A DNA stretch of 64,000 nucleotides from Pseudomonas arsenicoxydans (GCF_900103875.1 NZ_LT629705.1:4039001-4103000), one strand, 5' to 3'; shown: positions 18,003-26,775, counted from the first letter of the stretch. Notes: generated by a model not told the origin, from the letters alone. Program-made: numbers and translations.

Positions 18003-18032
18003 AAAAGCCGCAACTCGGGTTGCGGCTTTTTT
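18003..18032 (+). terminator. Rho-independent terminator after RND gene
   Basis: Stem AAAAGCCGCAAC / GTTGCGGCTTTT with tetraloop TCGG followed by a T-run, 16 nt after the stop codon. Textbook form. Confidence 0.92.
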
Positions 18033-18058
18033 ATGTCTCAAATTTCACACCAAACCCT

Positions 18059-18150
18059 TGTAGGAGTGAGCCTGCTCGCGATGACGGAGTGTCATTCAAC
18101 ATAGATGTTGAATGTTAGACCGCTATCGCGAGCAGGCTCACTCCCACAGG
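18059..18150. repeat. REPIN (inverted REP pair)
   Basis: GTAGGAGTGAGCCTGCTCGC at the left and its near-inverse GCGAGCAGGCTCACTCCCAC at the right, with ATTCAACATAGATGTTGAAT as an inner hairpin. It lies between the RND terminator and the end of the GntR gene. Confidence 0.88.
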
Positions 18151-18152
18151 GT

Positions 18153-18881
18153 TCAGTGTTGGTTCGCTGGATCGCTGCCCAGCACCACGTTCAGCGCACT
18201 GCGCGCATCATCGAGCTGCACCAGCGTTGCATGCCGTGCGCCCAGCGCATCACGGTTCTCGATCGCGGTCAGAATCGCCTTGTGCCGTGGCAACGCCAGT
18301 TCATGCAGGTTTGGCCGCTGGTTGGAATGCTTCAACGCTTCGGCAATCGCCACCGCCAACATGTTGCACAGGTTGGCCAACAGGTCGTTGTGGGTCGCAT
18401 CGGCGATGCGGCTGTGGAAATCCAGGTCTGGTTGCAACAGCGCTTCAGGGGTCGGCGCCGCTTCCATGCGTTGGTAGGCTTCACCGATGGAGGCGATGTC
18501 GGCGTCGGTTGCGAATTGCGCGGCGAGGGCGGCGGCGGCCGGTTCGATGATGCTGCGCACACTGGTCAGCAAATCGAAGAATTCATTCTGCGGGCTGCTT
18601 TGCATCAGCCAGTGCAGTACGTCCGGGTCGAGCATGTGCCATTCCTTGCGCTGCTTGACCACGGTGCCGACGCGCGGACGGGAATACACCAACCCCTTGG
18701 CGACCAGCACGCGAGTGGCTTCGCGCAGCACCGGGCGGCTGACCGCGTACTCCTCACACAGCAGGGCTTCGGCGGGCAGTTTGTCGTCCGGTTTGAAGCG
18801 CCCGGAAACGATCTGCATGCCCAGTTCCTGGACGATGCGCGAGTGCATGCTTTTGCGGTCGGAGGGTTTGCGGTAATCCAT
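18153..18881 (-). CDS. GntR family regulator, FadR/FCD subfamily
   Basis: Transcriptional regulator of 242 residues. The N-terminal winged helix (LPAEALLCEEYAVSRPVLREA, about 35-55, then RPRVGTVV) is followed by an all-helical FCD effector domain. Its metal/ligand residues are DLDFHSRI, ALPRHKAIL and GARHATLVQL. The start at 18881 (MDYRKPSDRK) was chosen because upstream codons read as non-conserved Arg/Leu-rich sequence. FCD regulators usually sense sugar acids or carboxylates. The adjacent dehydratase, transporter, FAH enzyme and dehydrogenase are its probable targets; see the candidate operators at 20847-20932. Confidence 0.88.
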   Translation of the reverse strand: MDYRKPSDRKSMHSRIVQELGMQIVSGRFKPDDKLPAEALLCEEYAVSRPVLREATRVLVAKGLVYSRPRVGTVVKQRKEWHMLDPDVLHWLMQSSPQNEFFDLLTSVRSIIEPAAAALAAQFATDADIASIGEAYQRMEAAPTPEALLQPDLDFHSRIADATHNDLLANLCNMLAVAIAEALKHSNQRPNLHELALPRHKAILTAIENRDALGARHATLVQLDDARSALNVVLGSDPANQH

Positions 18882-18985
18882 GGGGAACGGCGCGATCCTG
18901 TGCGATGGAGGTGTCGCGCATGATAGCAGGCGCGGCGCGCACGGTCGCCAGAGCAAGCGCAGTCTTGAAAGGAACGTAGAGCCCA

Positions 18986-19075
18986 TGTGGGAGCGGGCTT
19001 GCCCGCGATGGAGCCATCACTTTCAGCGGTGATGGCGACTGATCCACCGCTATCGCGGGCGAGCCCGCTCCCACA
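18986..19075. repeat. REPIN
   Basis: GTGGGAGCGGGCTTGCCCGC at the left, inverse GCGGGCGAGCCCGCTCCCAC at the right. It lies between the start of the GntR gene and the end of the dehydratase gene, both on the minus strand. Confidence 0.88.
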
Positions 19076-19089
19076 GGGGTTGGTGGTGA

Positions 19090-20826
19090 TCAGTGAGAGT
19101 GGCGCGGGACTTCGGAACCGCGGCAGCCGACCAGGAAGTCGAAATCGCAACCCTGATCCGCCTGCAGCACATGGTCGATGTACAGCTGACGATAACCGCC
19201 CACGATCAATTGCTGTGGCGGTTGCAGGTCGGCCATGCGCGCGGCCAGTTCCGCGTCCGAAATGTCCAGGTGCAGGCGTCCGTTGGCGCAATCAAGCTCG
19301 ATCCAGTCACCTTCCTTCACGGTCGCCAAAGGTCCGCCGGCTGCCGCCTCCGGTGCCACATGTAACACCACCGTGCCATACGCGGTGCCGCTCATGCGCG
19401 CATCGGAAATGCGCACCATGTCCGTTATACCTTGGGCCAGCAATTTCGCCGGCAAGCCCATGTTGCCGACCTCGGCCATGCCTGGATAACCCTTCGGTCC
19501 GCAGTTCTTCATCACCAGAATCGAGTTGGCATCCACGTCCAGTTCCGGATCGTTGATGCGCGCCTTGTACATGTCGAAGTTCTCGAACACCACCGCACGG
19601 CCGCGATGTTGCATCAGCTCGGCACTGGCGGCGGACGGTTTGAGCACCGCACCGAGTGGCGCCAGGTTGCCACGCAACACACAGATCCCGCCGTCGGCGC
19701 GAATCGGGTTGTCGAGGGTGCGGATCACTTCGTCCTCGCCGTAGATCGGTGCGTCCTTGGTGTTCTCGCCCAGCGTCTTGCCGTTCACGGTCAAGGCGTT
19801 CGGGTTGGGGATCAGGTTGGCTTCGCCGAGGCGGCGCAGCACGGCGGGCAAGCCACCGGCGTAGTAGAACTCTTCCATCAGGAAGCGCCCGGACGGTTGC
19901 AGGTCGACGATGGTCGGCATGCCGCGACCGATGCGGGTCCAGTCATCGAGGTCCAGTTCCACGCCGATGCGCCCGGCAATCGCCTTCAAGTGGATCACGG
20001 CATTGGTCGAACCACCGATGGCCGCGTTCACGCGGATGGCGTTTTCGAAGGCTTCCTTGGTGAGGATTTTCGACAGTCGCAAGTCCTCGCGCACCATTTC
20101 CACGGCGCGCATGCCGGACATGTGCGCCAACACATAACGGCGCGCATCCACGGCTGGAATCGCCGCGTTATGGGGCAGGGAAGTGCCCAGTGCTTCGGCC
20201 ATGCAGGCCATGGTCGACGCGGTGCCCATGGTGTTGCAAGTGCCCGCCGAGCGGGACATGCCGCCCTCGGCCGCCAGGAAATCGTCAATGGTGATGGTGC
20301 CGGCTTTGACTTGCTCGCTGAGCTGCCAGACCACGGTGCCGGAGCCAATGTCCTTGCCTTTGTGCTTGCCGTTGAGCATCGGTCCGCCGGTCACGACGAT
20401 GGCCGGCACGTCACAACTGGCGGCGCCCATCAGCAGCGCCGGGGTGGTTTTGTCGCAACCGGTCAGCAGCACCACGCCGTCAATCGGGTTGCCGCGAATG
20501 GCTTCTTCAACGTCCATGCTCGCCAGGTTGCGCGTCAGCATGGCGGTGGGGCGCAGGTTCGATTCGCCATTGGAGAACACCGGGAATTCCACAGGAAAAC
20601 CACCGGCCTCGATCACCCCGCGTTTGACGTGCTCCGCGATCTGGCGGAAATGCGCGTTGCATGGGGTCAGTTCCGACCATGTGTTGCAGATGCCGATGAT
20701 CGGCTTGCCGTGGAACTGGTGGTCGGCGATGCCCTGATTCTTCATCCAGCTGCGGTACATGAAGCCGTTCTTGTCGGCGGTGCCAAACCATTGGGCGGAA
20801 CGCAGGGTGGGTTTCTTATCAGACAT
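19090..20826 (-). CDS. IlvD/Edd-family sugar-acid dehydratase
   Basis: Iron-sulphur dehydratase of 578 residues that should convert an aldonate (such as L-arabonate or D-xylonate) to its 2-keto-3-deoxy acid. Cluster ligands are Cys56 (GICNTWSELTPCN), Cys124 (LTGCDKTTPA) and Cys197 (SAGTCNTMG), the spacing of the pentonate dehydratase branch rather than biosynthetic IlvD. The catalytic-base region near the C-terminus (DARMSGTAYGTVVLHVAPEAAAGG) is intact. It is divergent from the MFS gene. The context (FAH dehydratase, semialdehyde dehydrogenase) fits an oxidative pentose-acid route ending in 2-oxoglutarate. The exact substrate is not readable. Confidence 0.9.
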   Translation of the reverse strand: MSDKKPTLRSAQWFGTADKNGFMYRSWMKNQGIADHQFHGKPIIGICNTWSELTPCNAHFRQIAEHVKRGVIEAGGFPVEFPVFSNGESNLRPTAMLTRNLASMDVEEAIRGNPIDGVVLLTGCDKTTPALLMGAASCDVPAIVVTGGPMLNGKHKGKDIGSGTVVWQLSEQVKAGTITIDDFLAAEGGMSRSAGTCNTMGTASTMACMAEALGTSLPHNAAIPAVDARRYVLAHMSGMRAVEMVREDLRLSKILTKEAFENAIRVNAAIGGSTNAVIHLKAIAGRIGVELDLDDWTRIGRGMPTIVDLQPSGRFLMEEFYYAGGLPAVLRRLGEANLIPNPNALTVNGKTLGENTKDAPIYGEDEVIRTLDNPIRADGGICVLRGNLAPLGAVLKPSAASAELMQHRGRAVVFENFDMYKARINDPELDVDANSILVMKNCGPKGYPGMAEVGNMGLPAKLLAQGITDMVRISDARMSGTAYGTVVLHVAPEAAAGGPLATVKEGDWIELDCANGRLHLDISDAELAARMADLQPPQQLIVGGYRQLYIDHVLQADQGCDFDFLVGCRGSEVPRHSH

Positions 20827-20846
20827 GATCGATTCTCTTATTGTAT

Positions 20847-20932
20847 AACTATATTGTTCAATCTAAGGCGTAACATAAGCGCAAATTCGGCCATTTGGAA
20901 GTGTTGTTGGGTAATTAGTATTACTATATAGT
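20847..20932. promoter_or_regulatory. Divergent promoters with two candidate GntR sites
   Basis: Two related dyads, AACTATATTGTT (20847-20858) and ACTATATAGT (20923-20932, perfect), share ACTATAT. Each contains a TATAGT -10 hexamer: on the minus strand at 20853-20848 towards the dehydratase gene, on the plus strand at 20927-20932 towards the MFS gene (with TTGTTG 17 bp upstream). Sites overlapping both -10 boxes suit a repressor such as the neighbouring GntR protein. By eye; binding is not shown. Confidence 0.5.
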
Positions 20933-21018
20933 CGTTTTCAACGGAGGGATGGCCCTGGCAGTTTTGGCGAGAGGCGGCCCCCGAGGTTCTATAACAACAA
21001 CAATCGGAGACCGATCTC

Positions 21019-22341
21019 ATGAGCCAGGAACTGCGGCTTATTCGTCGCATCACGTTGAAACTGATTCCCTTCCTGATCCTGCTGTACCTGATTGCCTATG
21101 TGGATCGCTCTGCGGTCGGCTTCGCCAAGCTGCACATGGGCGCGGACATCGGCATCGGTGATGCGGCGTACGGCCTCGGTGCCGGGCTGTTCTTCATTGG
21201 CTACTTCCTGCTGGAAATCCCCAGCAACCTGATGCTCGAACGCTTCGGCGCCCGCCGTTGGTTTGCGCGGATCATGATCACCTGGGGCGCGATCACCATC
21301 GGCATGGCTTTCGTCCAGGGCCCACACAGCTTCTATGTGATGCGCTTCCTGCTCGGTGCCGCCGAGGCCGGGTTCTTCCCGGGCGTTCTCTACTACATCA
21401 CCCAATGGTTTCCGGTTCGCCATCGCGGCAAGATCCTCGGGCTGTTCATCCTGTCCCAACCCATCGCGATGATGATCACCGGCCCCGTGTCCGGTGGCCT
21501 GCTTGGCATGGACGGGACCCTTGGTCTGCACGGCTGGCAGTGGTTGTTCATCGTCATTGGCACACCGGCGATTCTGCTGACCTGGCCGGTGCTGCGTTAC
21601 CTGCCGGATGGCCCGCAACAGGTGAAATGGATGGACCAGGCCGAGAAGGACTGGCTGACCGGCGAACTGAAAAAAGACCTTGAGACCTACGGCCAGACTC
21701 GTCATGGCAATCCGCTGCACGCCCTGAAAGACAAACGCGTGTTGTTGCTGGCGCTGTTTTATCTGCCGGTGACGTTGAGCATTTATGGCTTGGGCTTGTG
21801 GCTGCCGACATTGATCAAACAGTTCGGCGGGACTGACCTGGTGACCGGTTTCGTGTCTTCGGTGCCGTACATCTTCGGGATCATTGGCTTGCTGATCATT
21901 CCGCGCAGTTCCGATCGTCTGAATGATCGCTACGGCCACTTGGCGGTGCTTTACGTGTTGGGCGCCATCGGCTTGTTCCTCAGCGCCTGGCTGACCTTGC
22001 CGGTGCTGCAACTGGCGGCGTTGTGCCTGGTGGCGTTCGCGCTGTTTTCCTGCACGGCGGTGTTCTGGACCTTACCGGGTCGTTTCTTTGCCGGCGCCAG
22101 TGCGGCGGCCGGGATCGCGTTGATCAATTCGGTAGGCAACCTGGGCGGCTATATCGGTCCGTTCGTGATTGGTGCGCTGAAGGAATACACCGGCAACCTG
22201 GCGTCGGGGCTGTATTTCCTGTCGGGGGTGATGGTGTTCGGGCTGGTGTTGACCGGCGTGGTTTATCGCCTGCTGGAGCGCAAGCATGTGCTGCCTGCGG
22301 ACCAGTTTGCGGCCAGTGCACGAGGCGCGAGCCGTACCTGA
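21019..22341 (+). CDS. MFS transporter, anion:cation symporter family
   Basis: Twelve-helix major facilitator of 440 residues, closest in pattern to the anion:cation symporter branch (GudP, TtuB, ExuT types). Typical features are YLIAYVDRSAVGFAKLHM in helix 1, ERFGARRWFARIMITWG between helices 2 and 3, and LGAAEAGFFPGVLYYITQWFPVRHRGK in helix 4. Such permeases import aldonates, aldarates or related sugar acids with protons. It is divergent from the dehydratase and upstream of the FAH and dehydrogenase genes, so it most likely supplies the pathway substrate. GGAG lies 9 nt before the ATG. Confidence 0.9.
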   Translation: MSQELRLIRRITLKLIPFLILLYLIAYVDRSAVGFAKLHMGADIGIGDAAYGLGAGLFFIGYFLLEIPSNLMLERFGARRWFARIMITWGAITIGMAFVQGPHSFYVMRFLLGAAEAGFFPGVLYYITQWFPVRHRGKILGLFILSQPIAMMITGPVSGGLLGMDGTLGLHGWQWLFIVIGTPAILLTWPVLRYLPDGPQQVKWMDQAEKDWLTGELKKDLETYGQTRHGNPLHALKDKRVLLLALFYLPVTLSIYGLGLWLPTLIKQFGGTDLVTGFVSSVPYIFGIIGLLIIPRSSDRLNDRYGHLAVLYVLGAIGLFLSAWLTLPVLQLAALCLVAFALFSCTAVFWTLPGRFFAGASAAAGIALINSVGNLGGYIGPFVIGALKEYTGNLASGLYFLSGVMVFGLVLTGVVYRLLERKHVLPADQFAASARGASRT

Positions 22342-22368
22342 CACGAAACAGACAATCACCACCGACTC

Positions 22369-22457
22369 TGTGGGAGCGGGCTTGCCCGCGATGACGGCGG
22401 CACATTCACCATTGATGTGTCGGACAGATCGCAATCGCGGGCAAGCCCGCTCCCACA
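22369..22457. repeat. REPIN
   Basis: GTGGGAGCGGGCTTGCCCGC / GCGGGCAAGCCCGCTCCCAC arms between the MFS gene and the FAH-family gene. It sits inside a probable operon and could set relative mRNA levels. Confidence 0.88.
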
Positions 22458-22494
22458 GGGGGCGGAGGTGTTCTGAATACACAGGAGAAAATTC

Positions 22495-23487
22495 ATGCGT
22501 TTAGTTCAGTTCGAATTGAGTAACGGCGAGCGCCGGATCGGTGTCGTCGAGGAAGGGCAGGTGCGCGAAGTGCAGGACGCGCGCACGGTGCGCGACCTGG
22601 CGTTGGCGGCGATCGAAGCGGGCGTGAATCTTGAGCAACAGGTGAAAACCCTGGGCCTGGGCATCAGCCATGACTATGCACAACTGCTGGCCAACTTGCA
22701 GATCCTGCCGCCACTGGACCACCCGGACCCGGCGCACATGCTGGTCAGTGGCACCGGCCTGACCCATTTGGGCAGTGCCTCGGCGCGGGACAAAATGCAT
22801 CAGCAGGCCGGCGATGAAGCCGCGCTGACCGACACCATGCGCATCTTCAAATGGGGCGTGGAGGGCGGTAAACCGTTGGCTGGTCAGGCCGGCGTGCAAC
22901 CGGAATGGTTCTACAAGGGCGATGGCAGCATCGTCGTGCGTCCGGGAAAACCTTTCCCGCTGCCGCCCTTTGCCGAAGACGCCGGTGAAGAACCGGAAAT
23001 CAGCGGTCTCTACGTCATCGGCCACGACGGCAAACCGTATCGCCTCGGTTTTGCGGTAGGCAACGAGTTTTCCGACCATGTGATGGAGCGCAAGAACTAC
23101 CTTTACCTGGCGCACTCCAAATTGCGCAGTTGCAGCTATGGCCCGGAACTTCGCGTCGGCGAGCTGCCGCAGCACCTGGCCGGCACCAGCCGCATCCTGC
23201 GCGACGGTGAAGTGCTCTGGCAGAACGAGTTTCTCAGCGGCGAGGCCAACATGTGCCACAGCCTGGAAAACCTCGAGTATCACCATTTCAAGTACAGCCA
23301 GTTCCTGCGTCCGGGGGACGTACACATTCATTTCTTCGGCACCGCGACCCTGTCCTTTGCCGACGGCATTCGCACCCAACCGGGTGACGTGTTCGAGATC
23401 AGTCAGGCCGAGTTCGGCGCGCCATTGATCAACGGGATAGCACCGGTTGAAGCGGCGTTCGAGCCCGGCACCATCGGCACCCTTTAA
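22495..23487 (+). CDS. FAH-family 2-keto-3-deoxy acid dehydratase (AraD1/GguC-like)
   Basis: A 330-residue protein with a C-terminal fumarylacetoacetase-like fold (from about residue 80). Landmarks are DHPDPAHMLVSGTGLTHLGS, FAVGNEFSDHVMERKNYLYLAHSKLRSCSYGPEL and LSGEANMCHSLENLEYHHF, which supply the acidic metal ligands. This is the AraD1/GguC subgroup, linked in proteobacteria to conversion of 2-keto-3-deoxy-pentonate to 2-oxoglutarate semialdehyde. That fits its place between the aldonate transporter and an NADP-type semialdehyde dehydrogenase. Specificity is inferred from context. The next gene starts 10 nt after the stop. Confidence 0.85.
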   Translation: MRLVQFELSNGERRIGVVEEGQVREVQDARTVRDLALAAIEAGVNLEQQVKTLGLGISHDYAQLLANLQILPPLDHPDPAHMLVSGTGLTHLGSASARDKMHQQAGDEAALTDTMRIFKWGVEGGKPLAGQAGVQPEWFYKGDGSIVVRPGKPFPLPPFAEDAGEEPEISGLYVIGHDGKPYRLGFAVGNEFSDHVMERKNYLYLAHSKLRSCSYGPELRVGELPQHLAGTSRILRDGEVLWQNEFLSGEANMCHSLENLEYHHFKYSQFLRPGDVHIHFFGTATLSFADGIRTQPGDVFEISQAEFGAPLINGIAPVEAAFEPGTIGTL

Positions 23488-23497
23488 GGAGACAGGC

Positions 23498-25078
23498 ATG
23501 ACCCAGATTCTTGGTCACAACTACATCGGCGGCCAGCGCAGCGCCGCCGGCTCGCTCAAGCTGCAGAGCCTTGATGCCAGCACCGGCGAAGCGTTGCCAC
23601 ACGATTTCTTCCAGGCCACGCCCGAAGAAGTCGATGCCGCCGCCAAGGCTGCCGCCGCCGCGTATCCGGCTTATCGCAGTCTGAGCGCCGAGCGTCGTGC
23701 GCAATTTCTCGATGCCGTGGCCGATGAACTCGACGCTTTGGGTGATGAGTTTGTCGCGCTGGTCTGCCGTGAAACCGCGCTGCCTGCCGGACGCATTCAA
23801 GGCGAGCGTGGTCGCACCAGCGGCCAGATGCGTCTGTTCGCCAAAGTGTTGCGCCGTGGCGATTTTTACGGTGCGCGGATCGATCAGGCATTGCCCGATC
23901 GCCAACCGCTGCCGCGTCCGGACCTGCGCCAATACCGCATTGCCTTGGGGCCGGTCGCCGTGTTTGGCGCCAGTAACTTTCCCTTGGCGTTTTCCACGGC
24001 CGGTGGCGACACCGCCTCGGCATTGGCCGCCGGTTGCCCGGTGGTTTTCAAGGCCCACAGCGGTCATATGGCCACCGCGGAACGAGTCGCTGACGCGATC
24101 ATCCGCGCTGCGGAAAAAACCGGCATGCCGGCTGGCGTGTTCAACATGATCTACGGCGGCGGTGTTGGCGAAGCGCTGGTCAAGCACCCGGCCATTCAGG
24201 CGGTCGGCTTTACCGGTTCGCTCAAGGGCGGTCGCGCGCTGTGCGACATGGCCGCTGCGCGCCCACAACCGATTCCGGTGTTCGCCGAAATGTCGAGCAT
24301 CAACCCGGTGATCGTCTTACCGCAGGCCCTCGCCACTCGAGCTGAAACCGTCGCCCGCGACCTGACGGCCTCCGTGGTTCAGGGGTGTGGCCAATTCTGT
24401 ACCAACCCGGGATTGGTGATTGGTATTGCCTCGCCGCAGTTCACTGCGTTCGTGCAACAGGTCGCTGGGCTGATCAATGATCAACCTGCGCAAACCATGC
24501 TCAACGCCGGGACGTTAAGCAGCTACGGCAAAGGCCTGCAAAAACTCCTCGCGCACCGAGGCGTCACGCATCTGGCCGGCAGCGCGCAACAAGGTAATCA
24601 GGCCCAGCCGCAATTGTTCAAGGCCGATGTCAGCCTGTTGATCAATGGTGACGAGGTCTTGCAGGAAGAAGTCTTCGGCCCGACCACGGTGTTCGTCGAA
24701 GTCGCCGATCAAGCGCAACTCAATGCCGCGTTGAACGGCCTGCATGGGCAACTGACGGCAACGATCATTGGCGAACCTTCTGACTTCGAGCAGTTTGGCG
24801 AGCTGACGGCATTGCTCGAGCAAAAGGTCGGACGGATCTTGCTCAATGGTTATCCGACCGGGGTGGAAGTCTGCGATTCGATGGTCCACGGCGGGCCGTA
24901 TCCGGCCACTTCCGATGCGCGCGGCACGTCGGTGGGCACGCTGGCGATCGACCGTTTCTTGCGTCCGGTGTGCTTCCAGAACTATCCGGACAGTCTGCTG
25001 CCGGAGGCGTTGAAGAACGCTAACCCACTGCGAATCCAGCGTCTGGTGGACGGCAAGCCATCACGCGATGCCCTCTGA
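23498..25078 (+). CDS. Aldehyde dehydrogenase (2-oxoglutarate semialdehyde type)
   Basis: NADP-preferring aldehyde dehydrogenase of 526 residues, the length of the 2,5-dioxovalerate/ketoglutarate semialdehyde dehydrogenase group rather than the ~480-residue general class. The general base is Glu264 (VFAEMSSINPV) and the nucleophile Cys301 (GCGQFCTNPG). GPVAVFGASNFPLAFSTAGGDT forms the cofactor-proximal loop. The ATG at 23498 has AAGGAG 6 nt upstream. It would finish the route by oxidising the semialdehyde to 2-oxoglutarate. In this family two paralogues often serve different sugars, so the inducer must come from context. Confidence 0.9.
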   Translation: MTQILGHNYIGGQRSAAGSLKLQSLDASTGEALPHDFFQATPEEVDAAAKAAAAAYPAYRSLSAERRAQFLDAVADELDALGDEFVALVCRETALPAGRIQGERGRTSGQMRLFAKVLRRGDFYGARIDQALPDRQPLPRPDLRQYRIALGPVAVFGASNFPLAFSTAGGDTASALAAGCPVVFKAHSGHMATAERVADAIIRAAEKTGMPAGVFNMIYGGGVGEALVKHPAIQAVGFTGSLKGGRALCDMAAARPQPIPVFAEMSSINPVIVLPQALATRAETVARDLTASVVQGCGQFCTNPGLVIGIASPQFTAFVQQVAGLINDQPAQTMLNAGTLSSYGKGLQKLLAHRGVTHLAGSAQQGNQAQPQLFKADVSLLINGDEVLQEEVFGPTTVFVEVADQAQLNAALNGLHGQLTATIIGEPSDFEQFGELTALLEQKVGRILLNGYPTGVEVCDSMVHGGPYPATSDARGTSVGTLAIDRFLRPVCFQNYPDSLLPEALKNANPLRIQRLVDGKPSRDAL

Positions 25079-25094
25079 CAGCTAAACACCACCC

Positions 25095-25186
25095 CTGTGG
25101 GAGCGGGCTTGCCCGCGATGACGGACTAACTATCAACATCAATGTTGACTGTTCAATCGCTATCGCGGGCAAGCCCGCTCCCACAG
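25095..25186. repeat. REPIN
   Basis: GTGGGAGCGGGCTTGCCCGC / GCGGGCAAGCCCGCTCCCAC arms with ATCAACATCAATGTTGA as inner hairpin, following the dehydrogenase stop by 16 nt. Confidence 0.88.
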
Positions 25187-25277
25187 TTTTAGTGTCGTCA
25201 GTGAGTTTTGTGACAGGCACGGGGCCGCTCTCACATTGAGCTATCATTGCGTCTTTCCCATTCAAAGATTGACTGCC

Positions 25278-25574
25278 ATGACTGCCGCAACCGACACCTT
25301 GCTCGCCACCCTCGAACATTGCGATATGGTGGAAATCGACGGGCTTCACGCCTTCGAATTCTCCCTCGATGAAGACGACAATCTGCACATCGAATGCCTC
25401 GACGGCCGCGTGTCAAAACACTGGGAGTTCACCCCGGCCGAGGTCGAGGCCGCGACCTTCGATCCTACCCTGCAAAGCTGGCTGATCACCGGTACTTCCG
25501 GCGAGCACCGGTTGGTGTGCATGACCGCAATTCGCGGTGATGACGACGAGGAAGAAGCGAATGAGGATGCGTAA
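25278..25574 (+). CDS. Small acidic conserved protein (98 aa)
   Basis: A 98-residue soluble protein, strongly acidic, ending in a run of Asp/Glu (GDDDEEEANEDA). The body is beta-strand-like (MVEIDGLHAFEFSLDEDDNLHIECLDGR), with SKHWEFTPAEVEAATFD in the middle. I believe it is a Pseudomonas-specific conserved family of unknown function. The ATG at 25278 is the first in-frame start before the conserved body. Its last 14 nt overlap the start of the exported lactonase gene, so the two are translationally coupled. Confidence 0.72.
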   Translation: MTAATDTLLATLEHCDMVEIDGLHAFEFSLDEDDNLHIECLDGRVSKHWEFTPAEVEAATFDPTLQSWLITGTSGEHRLVCMTAIRGDDDEEEANEDA

Positions 25575-26736
25575 TCTCTGGCCGCTGTTGATGGCCGGCA
25601 GCATTGGCGCAATGGGCGCTCAGGCGGCATTGGCCGAAGACTATCAATTGCTGGTCGGCTCCTACACGGCGGGGCAGAGTCAGGGCATCTATCGCCTGAA
25701 ATTCGACAGCGCCACCGGGCAGATCGACCCCAAGCCGCTGCAAGTGGTCAAGAGCGACAACCCGTCCTGGCTGACCGTGTCCAAGGACCAGCGTCATCTG
25801 TTCGTGGTCAACGAAAACGGCCCGGGACAAAAAGACCCCGTCGGGCGCGTCAGCAGTTATGCGATCGATCCCAAGACCCATGCGATAAGCCTGATCAATC
25901 AGGTTCAAAGCCTGGGTAACGAGCCGACCCATTCAAGCCTCAGCGTTGATGCCAGCCATTTGTTCGTGAGCAACTATTCGGTGGTTGAGGACCCGGGTGG
26001 CACGCTGGCGGTGTTGCCGGTGGGCGCCGATAGCGCGCTCAAACCCGTGGTGCAGATGAGCAGTCATCCCTCGAGTCGGGTCAATCCCGAGCGGCAGATG
26101 TCGGCGCATGTGCATTCGACCGTCTCATCGCCCGACGGCCATTACGTGTTTTCCAATGACCTGGGGGCAGACAAGATCTTTGTCTACCGTTTCGACCCCA
26201 AGGCCAACCCGCAGCTGCCGTTGACGGCGGCCACGCCGGCGTCCGTGCAGTTGCCGGCCGGCAGTGGGCCGCGTCATTTGCTGTTCAGCGCGGATGGCAA
26301 ACATGCCTGGCTGACCATGGAAATGAGTGCTCAAGTGGCTGTGTTCGATTACCGGGACGGCAAGCTTGAACAAACGCAGATGGTCGACCTCGCATCCGGC
26401 CAGCCCACATCGGACAAGGCCGCGGCGGCACTTCACGCCTCTGCCGATGGCAAGTTCCTGTACGTCAGCAACCGTGGCACCGCCAATCAGTTGCTGGTGT
26501 TCGCCATCGATCCTGCGACCGGGCATCTCAAAGAGCTGCAGCGTCGTTCGGTCGAAGGTGACCACCCGCGGGAGTTCAGTCTTGACCCCAGCGGCAAGTT
26601 CTTGCTGATTGCCAACCAGAAGAGCAACCAGATTATCGTCGTCGAACGCGATGCCAAGACCGGTCTGCTGGGTAAAACCGTACAAAAGCTGCCGATGGAT
26701 GCGCCGAGTGACCTCAAGTTCCTGGTGCGTCAATAG
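25561..26736 (+). CDS. Lactonase, seven-bladed propeller, exported
   Basis: A 391-residue protein of the 6-phosphogluconolactonase/carboxymuconate-cyclase propeller family (YbhE/Pgl type), but with a signal peptide (LWPLLMAGSIGAMGAQAALA, then EDYQLLVGSY), so it works in the periplasm. The repeat-like strands and the conserved SGPRHLLFSADGKHAWLT and GDHPREFSLDPSGKFLLIANQ are family hallmarks. It would open sugar lactones outside the cytoplasm, giving aldonates that the neighbouring MFS permease could import; this link is inference from proximity. Starts at 25561 or 25567 are both possible; GAGGAAG sits 6 nt before 25561. Confidence 0.83.
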   Translation: MRMRNLWPLLMAGSIGAMGAQAALAEDYQLLVGSYTAGQSQGIYRLKFDSATGQIDPKPLQVVKSDNPSWLTVSKDQRHLFVVNENGPGQKDPVGRVSSYAIDPKTHAISLINQVQSLGNEPTHSSLSVDASHLFVSNYSVVEDPGGTLAVLPVGADSALKPVVQMSSHPSSRVNPERQMSAHVHSTVSSPDGHYVFSNDLGADKIFVYRFDPKANPQLPLTAATPASVQLPAGSGPRHLLFSADGKHAWLTMEMSAQVAVFDYRDGKLEQTQMVDLASGQPTSDKAAAALHASADGKFLYVSNRGTANQLLVFAIDPATGHLKELQRRSVEGDHPREFSLDPSGKFLLIANQKSNQIIVVERDAKTGLLGKTVQKLPMDAPSDLKFLVRQ

Positions 26737-26739
26737 GCC

Positions 26740-26764
26740 GCAGGCCCCGATTAATAGGGCCTGC
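26740..26764 (+). terminator. GC hairpin after lactonase gene
   Basis: Stem GCAGGCCC / GGGCCTGC with a 9-nt AT-rich loop, 4 nt after the stop codon. There is no strong U-tract. Confidence 0.5.
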
Positions 26765-26775
26765 ATCCTTGTATC

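Noticed and set aside
15551..18013. An 820-codon open frame antisense to the RND gene
   Set aside because: Same effect. Composition is His/Gln/Asp-heavy, and the RND protein is clearly the real product.
19090..20826. Dehydratase as biosynthetic IlvD
   Set aside because: The cysteine context and the neighbours (FAH enzyme, semialdehyde dehydrogenase, aldonate-type MFS) fit the sugar-acid branch.
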